From the NCBI RefSeq assembly GCF_001949145.1, contig NW_019091446.1:601208-623042 (forward strand): a DNA stretch of 21,835 nt. Reading direction: 5' to 3'. Position 1 is the stretch's first letter. Each line of letters starts with the position of its first letter. Made by a program: the position numbers and the translations under genes. Of this stretch, positions 1-9,484 are shown one piece after another. The notes under the pieces were generated by a model, which did no database searches, was not told where the DNA came from, and was given only the letters and a program-made list of their open reading frames with translations. This stretch comes from Acanthaster planci (lineage: Eukaryota; Echinodermata; Asteroidea; Valvatida; Acanthasteridae).

Positions 1-405
1 CGGGACGGAGAGCCCCCCCCCCCCCGCCTCTGTGTTGGTCATTGTTTGATCGGAATCTCAGGAATTCTTTATAGACTTCTAGGGTGGATGTGTTAAGTAA
101 CAATGGTCTGGAGTGTGTATAGGGATTGGACAGGTAAGGCGGGTACCCCTCTCTTGTCTGGTATACGTTGAGCGAGCTCGCGCTCCTGGCAGAAATTTAC
201 CCTCAATGCTCTGCATTTGCAGCAAGGTATGAGACGGAGAGAGCCCCCCCTGCTTTGTGTTGGCCATTGTCTCGCAGGAATCTGGGGAATTCCTTTCAGA
301 CATCTCGGGGGGGTGTGTGTTAAGTAACAATAGTCTGGAATGTGTATAGGGATTGGACATGTTGGGGGGGTACCCCTCGGTGTCATTTCTTGCTGGGTAT
401 AATGC
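1..405 (+). repeat. Tandem pair of a ~230-bp interspersed repeat
   Basis: Two diverged copies lie head to tail, the first from 1 to about 180 (cut by the window edge) and the second from about 181 to 405. Both read GACGGAGAG, a poly-C run, TGTGTTGG, CATTGT, GAATTC, TGTGTTAAGTAACAAT, GTGTATAGGGATTGGACA and GGGTACCCCTC in the same order. A third copy lies inverted at 14832-15065. No coding potential is convincing here; the short open frames are shadows of the repeat. Confidence 0.8.
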
Positions 406-733
406 TCTGTGCGTCATTTGCGGTTAGTCGTGTGACATATTTCCGTCACCAGAATCTAGCTGTGCCAAGGACATCAGTCCTTTCAAGCGCCATGCTCGGG
501 CGCTGGGCGACGAATGCACTGTGTCCTCTCATGCAAAACAACAAAGGCTGCGTCACATCTAACGTTTCATACATAGCCGACGCATGTACATGTACGGTAG
601 GCCCACCATAATGTTATATACATACACATTTTCACGGTAGTCTGAGACCATCTGGCTGACGCTGTTCCAATTTGAAACAGACATTTTAAGCTTCGATAAC
701 AATGTAAACACATGATATCACGCGATTTTAGAT
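406..733 (+). other. Upstream region of the phytochelatin synthase-like gene
   Basis: This non-repeat stretch precedes the candidate first coding exon. Its left half (about 410-600) has more CpG dinucleotides than the surrounding AT-rich DNA, for example around GCGTCATTTGCGG and GGGCGCTGGGCGACG, which would suit a promoter or 5' untranslated region. No clear TATA box or initiator is visible. The promoter role is inference from position and composition only. Confidence 0.2.
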
Positions 734-787
734 ATGGCAATTGAATTAAACGAATCCTCGACAGTTAAGACTGTATGTCATTACCAG
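734..787 (+). CDS. Candidate first coding exon, phytochelatin synthase-like gene
   Basis: An ATG at 734 in good initiation context (G at -3 and G at +4) opens 18 codons beginning MAIELNESS and ending CHYQ. They run straight into a perfect consensus donor, CAG|GTAAGT, with GT at 788-789. The exon ends in phase 0, and the catalytic exon starting at 3412 also begins in phase 0, so joining them keeps the frame open and adds a short N-terminus ahead of the family's conserved start. The implied intron is about 2.6 kb. No homology supports these 18 residues, since this part of the family is variable. The case rests on the start context, the donor quality and the matching phase. Another upstream exon, or a start outside the window, cannot be excluded. 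Confidence 0.42.
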
Positions 788-1235
788 GTAAGTTCGAATA
801 TAGTAAAAAAGAATCTTTGTCGTTCGTGTCCGTCACCAACCTAGCTTTCCTCCAAAACCCATAAATGCGACTCAGTATGTTATTAGCTTACTAGTAGGCC
901 TAAGGGGCAAAAATATTATGGAACGATACGGTTTCCGATATAGTCTGAAATCGCCAGCCCGTATTGGTAGCGGTGGCCAAGTGTCCGTCCATTTAGTCCT
1001 TAGACCGTCAGGAAAGAATTTCACAGATATACGGACGCTGCTTGACACCCTATCTACAAACCCTTTGGAACTCGTCTGAAAATTATCCGTAAAATGTTCT
1101 TACTGCTCAATTTGACTCTTAGGATATTTGTTGCTCTCACATTTTTAGTAGATCACGACAAGTTAAATTAGTGGTGACAGTATATGCATGCAGGAATTGA
1201 GAACCCTGTCTCCTGCAGATCCACGCCGGCTCTCT

Positions 1236-1850
1236 AAATGCAAAAGAGTGAAAAGGAAAGGTCATCCTCAAAAAGAGTGAATCCTCTATTAAAGGAAACA
1301 ACACTCCAAAAGAGTGAAAATCATTCTTTAAAGATTGAAAACTACCCAACGGGTAACAATTTCCACTCTGCCAGGCCAAGGATAACTCGAAAAGCGTTGT
1401 CCTTCATCAGCCACTTCCTGCTCTGAGACCAAAAAAGGTTAAAAAAATGGGATATTAATAAACAATAACTGTAGTAAGTATACCAATACCATTGTAAATG
1501 TGTGTAATGCATAATGTTTCACCATCGTTTCCACTTCGCTGTAAAATGAGACATTGAAAAAAAAACATTGAAAGGGACATTGAAAAAATCTGGGCCCGTG
1601 GGGCATCTGGTCTGCAGACCACAGTATTTTCAACTTTTGGTGCCCCTTGCCCACCTTTAGGTCTCCTTTTTTCTTTTTCTTCTTTTTTTGTGGCCAAATA
1701 ATAATAAATCCTGGATCAGCCTCTGTTCATGGCTCCTTTTCAGTAATTTTCACTCTTTTTATAGTGATTTTCACTCTTTTGGAGTAGATACATAAAAGGC
1801 ACTCTTTTTGAGGGTGAGATTTTCACTCTTTTGTCTGTAAGAGAGTGGAG
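1236..1850. repeat. Inverted-repeat element with AAAAGAGTGAAAA motifs
   Basis: The left arm (about 1236-1345) carries AAAAGAGTGAAAA, then CCTCAAAAAGAGTG, then CTCCAAAAGAGTGAAAATCA. The right arm (about 1745-1850) carries the same series in the same order on the opposite strand, reading TTTTCACTCTTTT on +. Arms are roughly 100 bp and imperfect. The spacer of about 400 bp includes T-rich runs near 1667-1690. This resembles a non-autonomous foldback element inside the first intron of the phytochelatin synthase-like gene. Confidence 0.7.
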
Positions 1851-2640
1851 CACCCCAAATCCAACCCAACCCTTAAAGAAAAATAGGATATTATCGACCC
1901 AAAACTCAACCGAAACCAAGCCGATCCGGACAGAAGATAAATTGTGCTTGGACAAACTGTCCGAAATTTGTCCCAAATTTGTCCTTTATTCCTGAACTCA
2001 TCCGTACTGTAAGAACTTCTTTTTTAGGAAAATCATTACAACAACTCCAAACTGTCGTCGAGTGTGCATGTTGTGCATGGGAAAAATAACGTGTATTGGT
2101 CAAGTAGCGCACCTTGACTCTAAAGTAATAATGCACTATGCATGTGTATATATCAACTCTCGCTTTCTTCAATTTATTTAGGGTTTTTAGGGAGATTGTT
2201 TATTCGAAACGAACTAAGTTGGAAACGTAGAATCGAAACAGACCCGATTAAAATATGATGGAAAGTTTGGAAAAAACGACGGGATTCAACCCAAAAGGAC
2301 TCTACAACATTCTCCCACATCCACGACACGCGTTTTCTAATTATGTACAGCAACGAAAGCCACTTCGCTTATTCCATTCTTTATAATGCCGTCAAAACAC
2401 ACGTTGCTTTTAGTGTCGGGGGGATTCAAAAGCCTCGGGCTCATTCAACATGATGTTGGTGGAGAAAAAAAATCAAAAACCTTACTCACGCCTTTATTTG
2501 TTGGTGTTGTTGTCTCAGGGTTTGGCTACTAATATTGATGAATAAATATACCGATTGCTTTCTTTCCTACTCACCTATGAAGTATACTTTGTAAAAAAGT
2601 ATTTAAAAAGTGTCAGGCGAGCCAACCGGCCCTAATTTCC
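1851..2640. other. Intronic DNA without recognisable features
   Basis: AT-rich sequence with short open frames only. I see no repeat arms, RNA gene or splice-supported coding segment in it. It would lie within the first intron if the exon at 734-787 is correct. Confidence 0.4.
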
Positions 2641-2922
2641 TATATCCGTGTCCACCGATTTCTGTTTGGCCTATAAGTAGTCGGTGGGTCGGTTATTCCC
2701 TCAAACATTCTGCCGTCTTTGCCACCCGTGTCTGTTATTTTGGGGGAAGATTCGTCTGCTAACCTTGGCGACATATTGCGCACTAAAAATGGCGAGATAG
2801 TAAACAGCCACACAGCGGTTGGAAAAGTAATGATTTCGACCCCTGTGATCGATGAGAACTTAATTTTTGATCCGGCTACACCTCTGTTCAGCTCCATATT
2901 CTTGTTCGCCCATTGCAAATAG
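2641..2922. other. Unexplained segment open on both strands
   Basis: Less AT-rich than its flanks, this segment is open for 80-90 codons on both strands. The + reading contains PVSVILGEDSSANLGDI and ends at a stop at 2920-2922. The - reading starts near 2918 and contains SITGVEIITFPTAVWLF. I do not recognise either product. No strong splice sites tie it to the neighbouring gene. It could be a decayed transposon fragment, an exon of an unrelated nested gene, or chance. Confidence 0.2.
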
Positions 2923-3411
2923 AACTTTTGCCCTGTTGTGTTCAGGTTTACTTAACAAAACGACACCATTAAGATTAAAATTGATTAAGATTTGGGTAGA
3001 CGTTTGCTTTACATAATTCGGTGTTTTATCATCTATTTCATTATCACAATATGGTATTTGTAATCCGTTGTACGGCCTCGATTTTGAATTTGTTTATTAA
3101 TTATTATTATTTTTTGGCTGTCCCAGTTTTGCTGCTCTTAGTGTCCCGATCTTTCATTTTTTCACTCTGCCCCCCCCCCGCGGCTGGTTCCCTGTTTCTG
3201 AGCCACCGTGGTCGTCGTGTCCACGAAAACTGAATATTACAAGTTCAGCTACCTTTTGTCTGTTTATTTATGGTCTTACGTGCGGGTGTTCTGTAATGTG
3301 TACAAGCACAATGATTCGAAGACAATGCTCGGTTCCTTTGAGCATGTGGTCACGAAAATAAAATTGAAAATCAATACAATATTTTGCACTCCTTGATATT
3401 TTAAATTTCAG
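2923..3411 (+). other. Intron end upstream of the catalytic exon
   Basis: AT-rich sequence with a short C-run near 3171-3179. It ends in a plausible acceptor, TTTTAAATTTCAG at 3399-3411, immediately before the phytochelatin synthase-like coding exon. No gene is evident in it. Confidence 0.5.
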
Positions 3412-4111
3412 ACTGAGGAGAGTGTAGCAGCTGATAACAACGTACTCAGCGAGTTAATCTCCCTGGATTCTGGGAAAGGAAGGCAACTTCTCATTGAGGC
3501 CAGAATTCGTCAGGGCATCTTGATGGAAGTATTTGATTTTCAAGCGCACTGTTCTCATTGTGGTGTACAAAGCTTGGCACTTTTATTAGCTGCTTCCGAG
3601 TGTGGCAAAGCCCGGCCACGTAAGGAGGAGATCGAGAAGGACATCAANGAGAAAGTACCAAGGCCTTGCAATTTTCTCCTATCCAGAAACTCGGCAGGTC
3701 ATCACGGAAGATGTAATCCCGACACGGGGCGTGACGCTGGAAGATGTGAGCCAGATACTGCGCAATCATGGTCATCGGACCACTGTTTACTTCGGCCAGC
3801 ATTCCTCCACGGATGAGTTCCGTCGGATCGCCCTGGAGGCCCTACGGCATGAGGATTCCAGCGTTGGCATTATCGTGAACTATCAACGGTACCTGTTAGG
3901 CCAAACTCCTCAGAGAACCAAGTATGGTCATCACAGCCCCTTGTGTGCCTACCACGACGGTACTGACCGCTTCCTTGTACTTGATACCAATATCACACGG
4001 CCAAGACTTTGGTTGAAAGCCCAAGATCTGTTTGAGGCAATGCTGGATCTTGATAATGCAACAGGAAAGTCGCGTGGATTCGTTGTTATGAATGGCAATG
4101 TGCAAGCATAA
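3412..4111 (+). CDS. Phytochelatin synthase-like enzyme, catalytic exon
   Basis: This exon encodes a phytochelatin synthase (glutathione gamma-glutamylcysteinyltransferase) domain, a papain-like transpeptidase that in known members builds metal-binding peptides from glutathione in the cytosol. The acceptor AG is at 3410-3411 and the stop is TAA at 4109-4111. The catalytic Cys is at 3559-3561 (HCGVQSL), with the oxyanion-hole Gln six residues before it. The catalytic His is at 3929-3931 (GHHSP) and the Asp at 3983-3985 (RFLVLDT). RGVTLEDV, VNYQRYLLGQT and TGKSRGFVVMN are also family motifs. The frame shifts at the N at 3648; omitting that base gives one open frame, so I read it as an assembly error. 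The protein ends right after the domain, without the Cys-rich C-terminal region of plant and nematode enzymes. The family call is firm; metal detoxification rather than glutathione hydrolysis is uncertain. Confidence 0.88.
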
Positions 4112-5030
4112 TTTTTGAAACACAGGGTATAAGTTTTTATTGTAAATTTTCATCACTTACAGGCTTAGCCTTACCTCGTAGGTATGGCACCTTTCGAAAC
4201 TTTTTATGAAAGCCCTGTAGTGTCATCAAGTGTATGATTATTTTCAAAAAGTGAAGCATGTTTTTTCGAAGTCTGTTTATAGCAGATGTAATTTTCCAAC
4301 TTTGTATTAACATGATATGTTTTATCCAATGTTCGTTTGTTCGAGACATACATTCTCCAGTTTGTTCTAATGAGATCTACTGTATATTTAGAAGCAATGT
4401 TCTTTTTTGGAAACAAATAGTTTTCACAAGATATGTTTTTCAAGTTAATTTTTCGGAGATGTATTTTTTAAAGTTTGTTTAATGACATATTTTTGGAAGT
4501 TGGTTTTGTTGGAAATAAATTCAAACTTGAAAATCATACATCTCTTAAAAATTAACTCTTGAAAATCTATATCATTAACCTCATATTTTATAACGTCATA
4601 TGAAAAGTACTTCAGACTGAACCAATATGTGATACAGATCATAATGGATTCCTTCCGGATGCAAGTGCAACTTTGCAGATATATTGAAACATTTGTTATC
4701 TAACAGTAACAGTTCGTTTTTTTATTCGCCTCTGTTTTTAAGAAGAAAAAAATTACTGTGTGAACGTCAATTCTTTTATCCCCTTTAACCTTTTTACTTT
4801 TAAGCACTTTATATAGTGGCATGGCACGTCATTTATATTTTGTTCTGATAATTGCATTAATTTTGTAATTGTTAACCCATAATGCCCTTATAGGGCATGG
4901 CAGTTCGAAATTTACATTTAGTCTTCATATTTGTATTAATTAACCCTTTCTTTCCACTTTTTTTTAATGCACTTGTTCTTTCAATTATTCATTATTAGGC
5001 CTATTATTAATGATTACTGGTAATGATACC
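4112..5030 (+). other. 3' flank of the phytochelatin synthase-like gene
   Basis: Very AT-rich DNA follows the stop codon. An AATAAA at 4514-4519 is a candidate polyadenylation signal, which would give a 3' untranslated region of about 400 bases. It falls in the loop of the hairpin at 4436-4566. A tiny palindrome, ATGCCCT-TAT-AGGGCAT, lies at 4882-4898. Open frames here are short and unlike proteins. Confidence 0.35.
4436..4566. repeat. Imperfect hairpin, ~40-bp arms
   Basis: The arm at 4436-4477 (containing AGTTAATTTTTCGGAGATG) is the near-reverse complement of 4522-4566 (containing CATACATCTCTTAAAAATTA). The loop is about 44 bases and contains the AATAAA at 4514. Mismatches and small gaps are present. 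Confidence 0.55.
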
Positions 5031-5265
5031 AAGGATTCCTCAACTCAGCGCCGAAGGCGCTGTAGCTTGCAAGCCCAACGAAACCCGTGGAGAGGAGACG
5101 GTGAGAAGCAGTTCCAGTTTTAGAGGTGGGGGAAACCCATAAAGTCCATAAAATCAGCTAGGGACTGAAAACCCAATCCACATGTGTACTGAGCTGGAAA
5201 TCGAACGCAGATCGCAAAGGTGGGAGACGAGGACAGAACCACTACGCTAACCTGACTTTCCAAGC
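5030..5265 (-). mobile_element. tRNA-derived SINE, copy 1
   Basis: Read on the minus strand, the head at about 5262 contains an A-box-like TTAGCGTAGTGGTT followed by a B-box-like GTTCGATTTCC. Then comes a body with ATGTGGATTGGGTTTTCAGT, CACCTCTAAAACTG and a GCGCCTTCGGCGC stem near 5050. The body is shared with copies at 17870-18062 (+) and 19536-19765 (-). SINEs of this kind are transcribed by RNA polymerase III and copied by a partner LINE. Confidence 0.7.
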
Positions 5266-6574
5266 ATGAAGTGATCAAATAATTCAATTACGTTTATACT
5301 TTTATAAGAATCTTACTTTAACCTGCGTTTCGTCGCATTTTGGATTTTTTTCACGTGAGGTGTCTTTTGTTCCTAGTTTACTTCAGACGCACCGTGCCAT
5401 TAATTGTTCACTGAATAAACAACTGTCCCATAGAGATTATGCCGGACATAGCTAGCAGAAAAGGGCACCCCGTAGTGTAAAGCGACTGAGATGTGCAAAT
5501 TAGGCCTCAAAAATGGCATTTTTGTCCTTGCAGTAGACTGTAGACCTTAATTAACTTGCCCGAGTCTACAAATCTTAGCAATGATCGCTACTTGGGCAGC
5601 CAAAGTTTGCTGGTTCAACCAGTGATTGGACATAACTTGGACCGGTATATAGCACAGAAAGATCTTTTTGTTTAAGAGAAATAAAAATTGTAAAATTTCA
5701 TATGTGCACTATACATTCAACAGAGGTTATGGGTGTTGAGAAGAAAAAGGGGACACGAAAAAGGAGGAAAAGGGATGTATGAAAATTTATACTCTACACG
5801 AAAATTAGTCGGAAGTATACAATTAGGCCAGGTTAAATGCTGGAAATTGGCTATGGACATTTGAAAAGGGGGGCGGAGACACCATTTGACACTATGGGGA
5901 CAATGTTCAAGATATTGAGATAGGCCTAGATCTGTAACATGTATGACATTCGTGCAGAATCTAATATCAGAGTGCCAGATTTGTTGCTTTTTTATTGCTT
6001 TCCCTTTTTGAGTGACATTGAATGCATTTTTGTTGTTGGGAAGGCCGGAAAATTCTTCATGATCCATTTTAAGTTTTGCTTACCACAAAGAAGTGAGGGC
6101 AGTGATTTAATAGCCCATCCCCTCGAAAAAGTGGGGGTATCGTCACCTAACGTGGCGCACCGTCGACGTTCACTTGACTTTTCTCTCACATCGTTGCCAA
6201 ACCTCTTGAAAACGTAAACCTCATTTGGTTAACATCTGTGAACCTTGTCGGTGTCTGGAAATTGGGCTCAAATTCAGCTGAGAGTTCCCTAACGTGGCAC
6301 ACTTGAAAAAAAATCCCACATGAACATTTTTAAAAAATCCTTTGAAGATGATAAATTCTTGTAAAGCATCATAGAATGAGGAACATAAAAACGACATTTA
6401 TAAATAAGAATATTAGGAGTTTGATGAATTTTCAAGATGTATTTTTCCAGCCCATGCTAGTTTTGTTGACAGATTCTGAGGAAAAATATCAGGCAAATGT
6501 CAGGAAAGTCCTACCTGAATTTAATAAAAGCCCAGATTTGGGTATGAAGACCTAAAAATGAAGACGAAGGACCT
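5266..6574. other. Intergenic DNA, no supported features
   Basis: AT-rich sequence. The longest open frames (around 5717-6067 on - and 5939-6217 on +) have no recognisable motifs and no splice support. I see no clear repeat arms or RNA gene. Confidence 0.4.
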
Positions 6575-8690
6575 TCCTTGGCCCACGGACTGCGGCAAAT
6601 ACACCAGCTTCTCTCATTGACATTTTTACAAATGCACTACCTTAAACCAAATTCTGTCATTATAGTCATCGAATTATTGAACCACTTCCCAATATTTACC
6701 TCGTACCCACTTAAAGTAAACCATGGTGCTCCTCAGTGTACCCCATCTCGAGATTACTCATGACTGAAAAATTTAGCGAAATTCAAAGAGGATCTTTCCT
6801 CTCAGGATTGGACCCCGTTTTAAATGCTGGAGATGTCGATTTAGCTTTTGATAATTTTATGGATTTTTTAAAGAGAGCTTGGATAAGTGTGTTCCTATTA
6901 TGCAACCTAAACATAAATCAAAAGAAATTAATTCCAAAATGTCCTCGGGTCACAATTAGTTTGTGCAAGTCGATTTCCCATAAGAATAAGCTATATCGTA
7001 GATACGTCAATAATCCTGCCAATTCCAATCGTTCAGATTATGTACGCTTCAAAAATAAAATTACCAATGTTCTTCGTAATTGTACGCAAGATTACTTTAG
7101 TACCGGTACGCAGTTTTGAGATTGTTAAGGGTAATGTCAAAAGTATATGGAAAATAATTAAAACAAAAATTAACACTGTTGATGTTGATGGTACATATGT
7201 TACCAACTTGCAGTTTATTGCTGATCATTTCAATAATTATTTTACCAATATTGGTAGAAAGCTTACTAGTACATCTATCCCCACGTGAAATTCAAATTTT
7301 AGTAACTACTCGTTGAACCCAATTTCTCAGTCTATTTTCTTTTCTCCTGTTACAGAAGAAGTGGTTATTGACATTAAATAAAAAAACGAGTTCTGTGTTT
7401 GATTTAATTAGTTGTTCGCTAATTAAACAAGTGATCCGAACAATCTCCAAGCCCTTTACATTGATCGTTAACTATTCCATTTCAACAGGCACTGTTCCTG
7501 GAGATAGGCCTATGAAGATTGCTCGAATCACTCCAAGTTTCAAAATGGTATCCCGCAATGGTGAACAATTATCGCCCTATTTCTGTACTTTAAAATTCTG
7601 ATAAATGATTATAAAATAATCGCCTGCATGTATTCAAACTCAAACAAGCATAATGCGATATCCGATAATCCATGTGGATTTCGGGCAAATCGTTCAACCA
7701 TATGAAGTCATGCAACTAAGATAGCAACCGGTTTAGATACATCATCTGCTGCAATAAATATTTTTCTACTATCTTTTGCAGGCCTTTGATACAGTTGATC
7801 ATGAAATTCTACAAAAACTAGAATATTATGGAATAAGGGGGACTGCTTTGGATTGGTTTCAAAGCTACCTATCAAATGGACAACAATTTGTGGTTATCAA
7901 CGGTACCTAATCTATACGAAGTAAAATGTCTTGTGGGGCTCCACAGGACTCCGTCTTGGGTCCTCTCTTATTGTCTAGTTACATTAATGACTTTGGTAAA
8001 TCTTCCGATTTATTCTTCTTTATTCTTTTTGCTGATGATAGTAATCTTTTTTATAGCCATAATGATGTGGAAACATTTTTTGATGCAGACAACATTAAGA
8101 CCAAAAAAGATCCGCCTGGATTAAAGCAAATAAGTTATCGCTATTTAATGCTATTTAGCAGAAAGTAACTTCAGGTAATCAAGTCGTTATTGATGATACA
8201 GATATTACAAGCACCGACTCTGTTAAATTCTTTGAATTAATTTGTATATAGATGGCCACTTAACCTTGAATAAGCACATCAGTTATACTCCACATATCCA
8301 GAAATATACTAGGCATTATCTCAAAATTAAAAGCAATCTTTCCAAGAAAATTTTAATGACTTTGTATAATACTCTTATCTTAGCGTACATTTCATATGGC
8401 ATTCTTATGTGGGTCAAAAGTAGTATAAGTCATCTTAATCGAGTCCTCAAATTAAAGAAAAAAGCCATGTAGAAATGTTAATTTCCACACTGATCATCTC
8501 CTCTACAATTGTTGAACGTTGAAAGGTAAAGATATATATTTCTTCTCTATAGCTATAGGGTTCTTCATGCTTCAACTCAGCAACAACAAATCACCGACAT
8601 TTATGTGTTCATCATTTATAAAATATGAAGAAATTCATTATCACTTCAAAAGGCAATCCCGTGAATTTCATCGATCGACCGATCATATGT
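6575..8690 (+). mobile_element. Decayed, 5'-truncated CR1/Jockey-type LINE
   Basis: A non-LTR retrotransposon remnant in + orientation. It begins within the end of the endonuclease domain (about 6590-6700) and continues through the linker (6770-7360), reverse transcriptase (about 7370-8170) and C-terminal region (8240-8690). Order and motifs match the second ORF of CR1/Jockey-group elements. Several frameshifts and stops make it inactive. The element ends near a (GT)n and (GTTTT)n tract at 8689-8734, which may be its tail. No target-site duplication could be identified because the 5' border is unclear. The subfamily is not determinable by eye. Confidence 0.85.
6590..8690 (+). pseudogene. LINE ORF2 remnant (endonuclease end + reverse transcriptase)
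   Basis: Recognisable pieces in order: PASLID-IFTN (about 6604-6636) and IIVIELLNHFPIFT (about 6660-6700), which match the closing motifs of apurinic-type LINE endonucleases including the His of the usual SDH. Next is the linker with SISHKNKLYRRYV (about 6974-7012). Then reverse transcriptase blocks follow: TGTVPGDRPMKIARITPSFK (about 7490-7550), an [20 protein letters not shown] stretch (about 7800-7860), SCGAPQDSVLGPLLLSSYIN (7929-7988) and the catalytic FADDSNLF (about 8028-8051). TLYNTLILAYISYGILMW (about 8360-8415) is the post-polymerase region. In-frame stops occur near 7119, 7288 and 7378, and frames shift repeatedly. The two Asp residues of FADD survive but the gene cannot make a continuous product. 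Confidence 0.82.
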
Positions 8691-8734
8691 GTGTGTGTGT
8701 GTGTTTTTGGTTGTTTTGTTTTGTTTTGTTTTTG
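8689..8734 (+). repeat. (GT)n and (GTTTT)n simple repeats
   Basis: An alternating GT tract at about 8689-8704 is followed by GTTTT units to about 8734. Their position just after the last recognisable LINE residues suggests they derive from the element's 3' tail. Confidence 0.75.
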
Positions 8735-8895
8735 ATGGGGTTAAAGTTCAATACCAGTACTTATGCGTACAGTATGCCACTTAAATAGCTCCGTATTGTT
8801 ACGCCTACTATGTTTCATACTGAAGTGACTGCTCGGCTACAATATGTCAACTGCATGGTGGCGCTATTTGAGGTCACTGTTTTCATGACCTGCTG

Positions 8896-9365
8896 ATGAT
8901 GGCGGAGGTCGGCAGGCGAAGATATCAGAAAAGTGCGAAAAGACGATCCGATGCAATCAATTTTCTGGCAAACATATCTCTCGATGGCAATTTTTCACAG
9001 CCCGAAGATAGTCCAGTGAAAGCAGAAAGTAGACATGAGTCTCGTGGAGGGAAAGGAACAGGCAAGACTGCCACAGACAAACAAGAGAAACAGACCTCGG
9101 ACTCGAATCTGTACGTTCCGAAGGGCCGAGCAGGCCTTCGAGATGTAGGCCTAACAGAAACAGACGCATCGACCAGCGAGGTCGCGTTAATCCCTGGGAC
9201 AGAAGAGAGCCTTTTCCTTGGCGAGGCCCGTGGCCGCACACGCTCCACCACCAAGACAATTTTGGGAGTATCCTCGGGAAGTGTACGGGTTAAGTCATTC
9301 AGTGAAAGACATGAAAGAGGGTCGCCGCTAATTCCAAGTAAATTTGATCCTGGATCACGACCAAG
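8896..9365 (+). CDS. CABLES: CABLES-type protein, first coding exon
   Basis: The exon starts at tandem ATGs (8896 and 8899) and encodes about 156 residues. It opens with a basic stretch and RRSDAINFLANISLDGN, which matches the N-terminal signature of vertebrate CABLES1/2 (RRRQAALSFLTNISLDG). In mammals these proteins bring cyclin-dependent kinases together with tyrosine kinases such as ABL and WEE1, favouring inhibitory tyrosine phosphorylation. The rest is Ser/Thr/Arg-rich and probably disordered, as is usual for this part of the family. The exon ends CCAAG|GTAATG (GT at 9366-9367) in phase 2; read through, a stop follows at once. The first ATG is chosen as the most upstream in frame, and either could be used. 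Later exons at 17580, 18192 and 19857 confirm the gene. The decayed LINE ends only about 200 bp upstream. Confidence 0.82.
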
Positions 9366-9484
9366 GTAATGTTTTTGGGAAGAATTCCATCTTCATGATC
9401 AATCTGGTTTACATATTGGACCATTGAATGCCAATGATATGGTAAGATCGATTGACAAAGGTCGATCAACATGATGGTACAATT

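Noticed and set aside
342-611. Open frame of 89 codons on +
   Set aside because: It starts inside the repeat at 181-405, has no family motif and no splice support.
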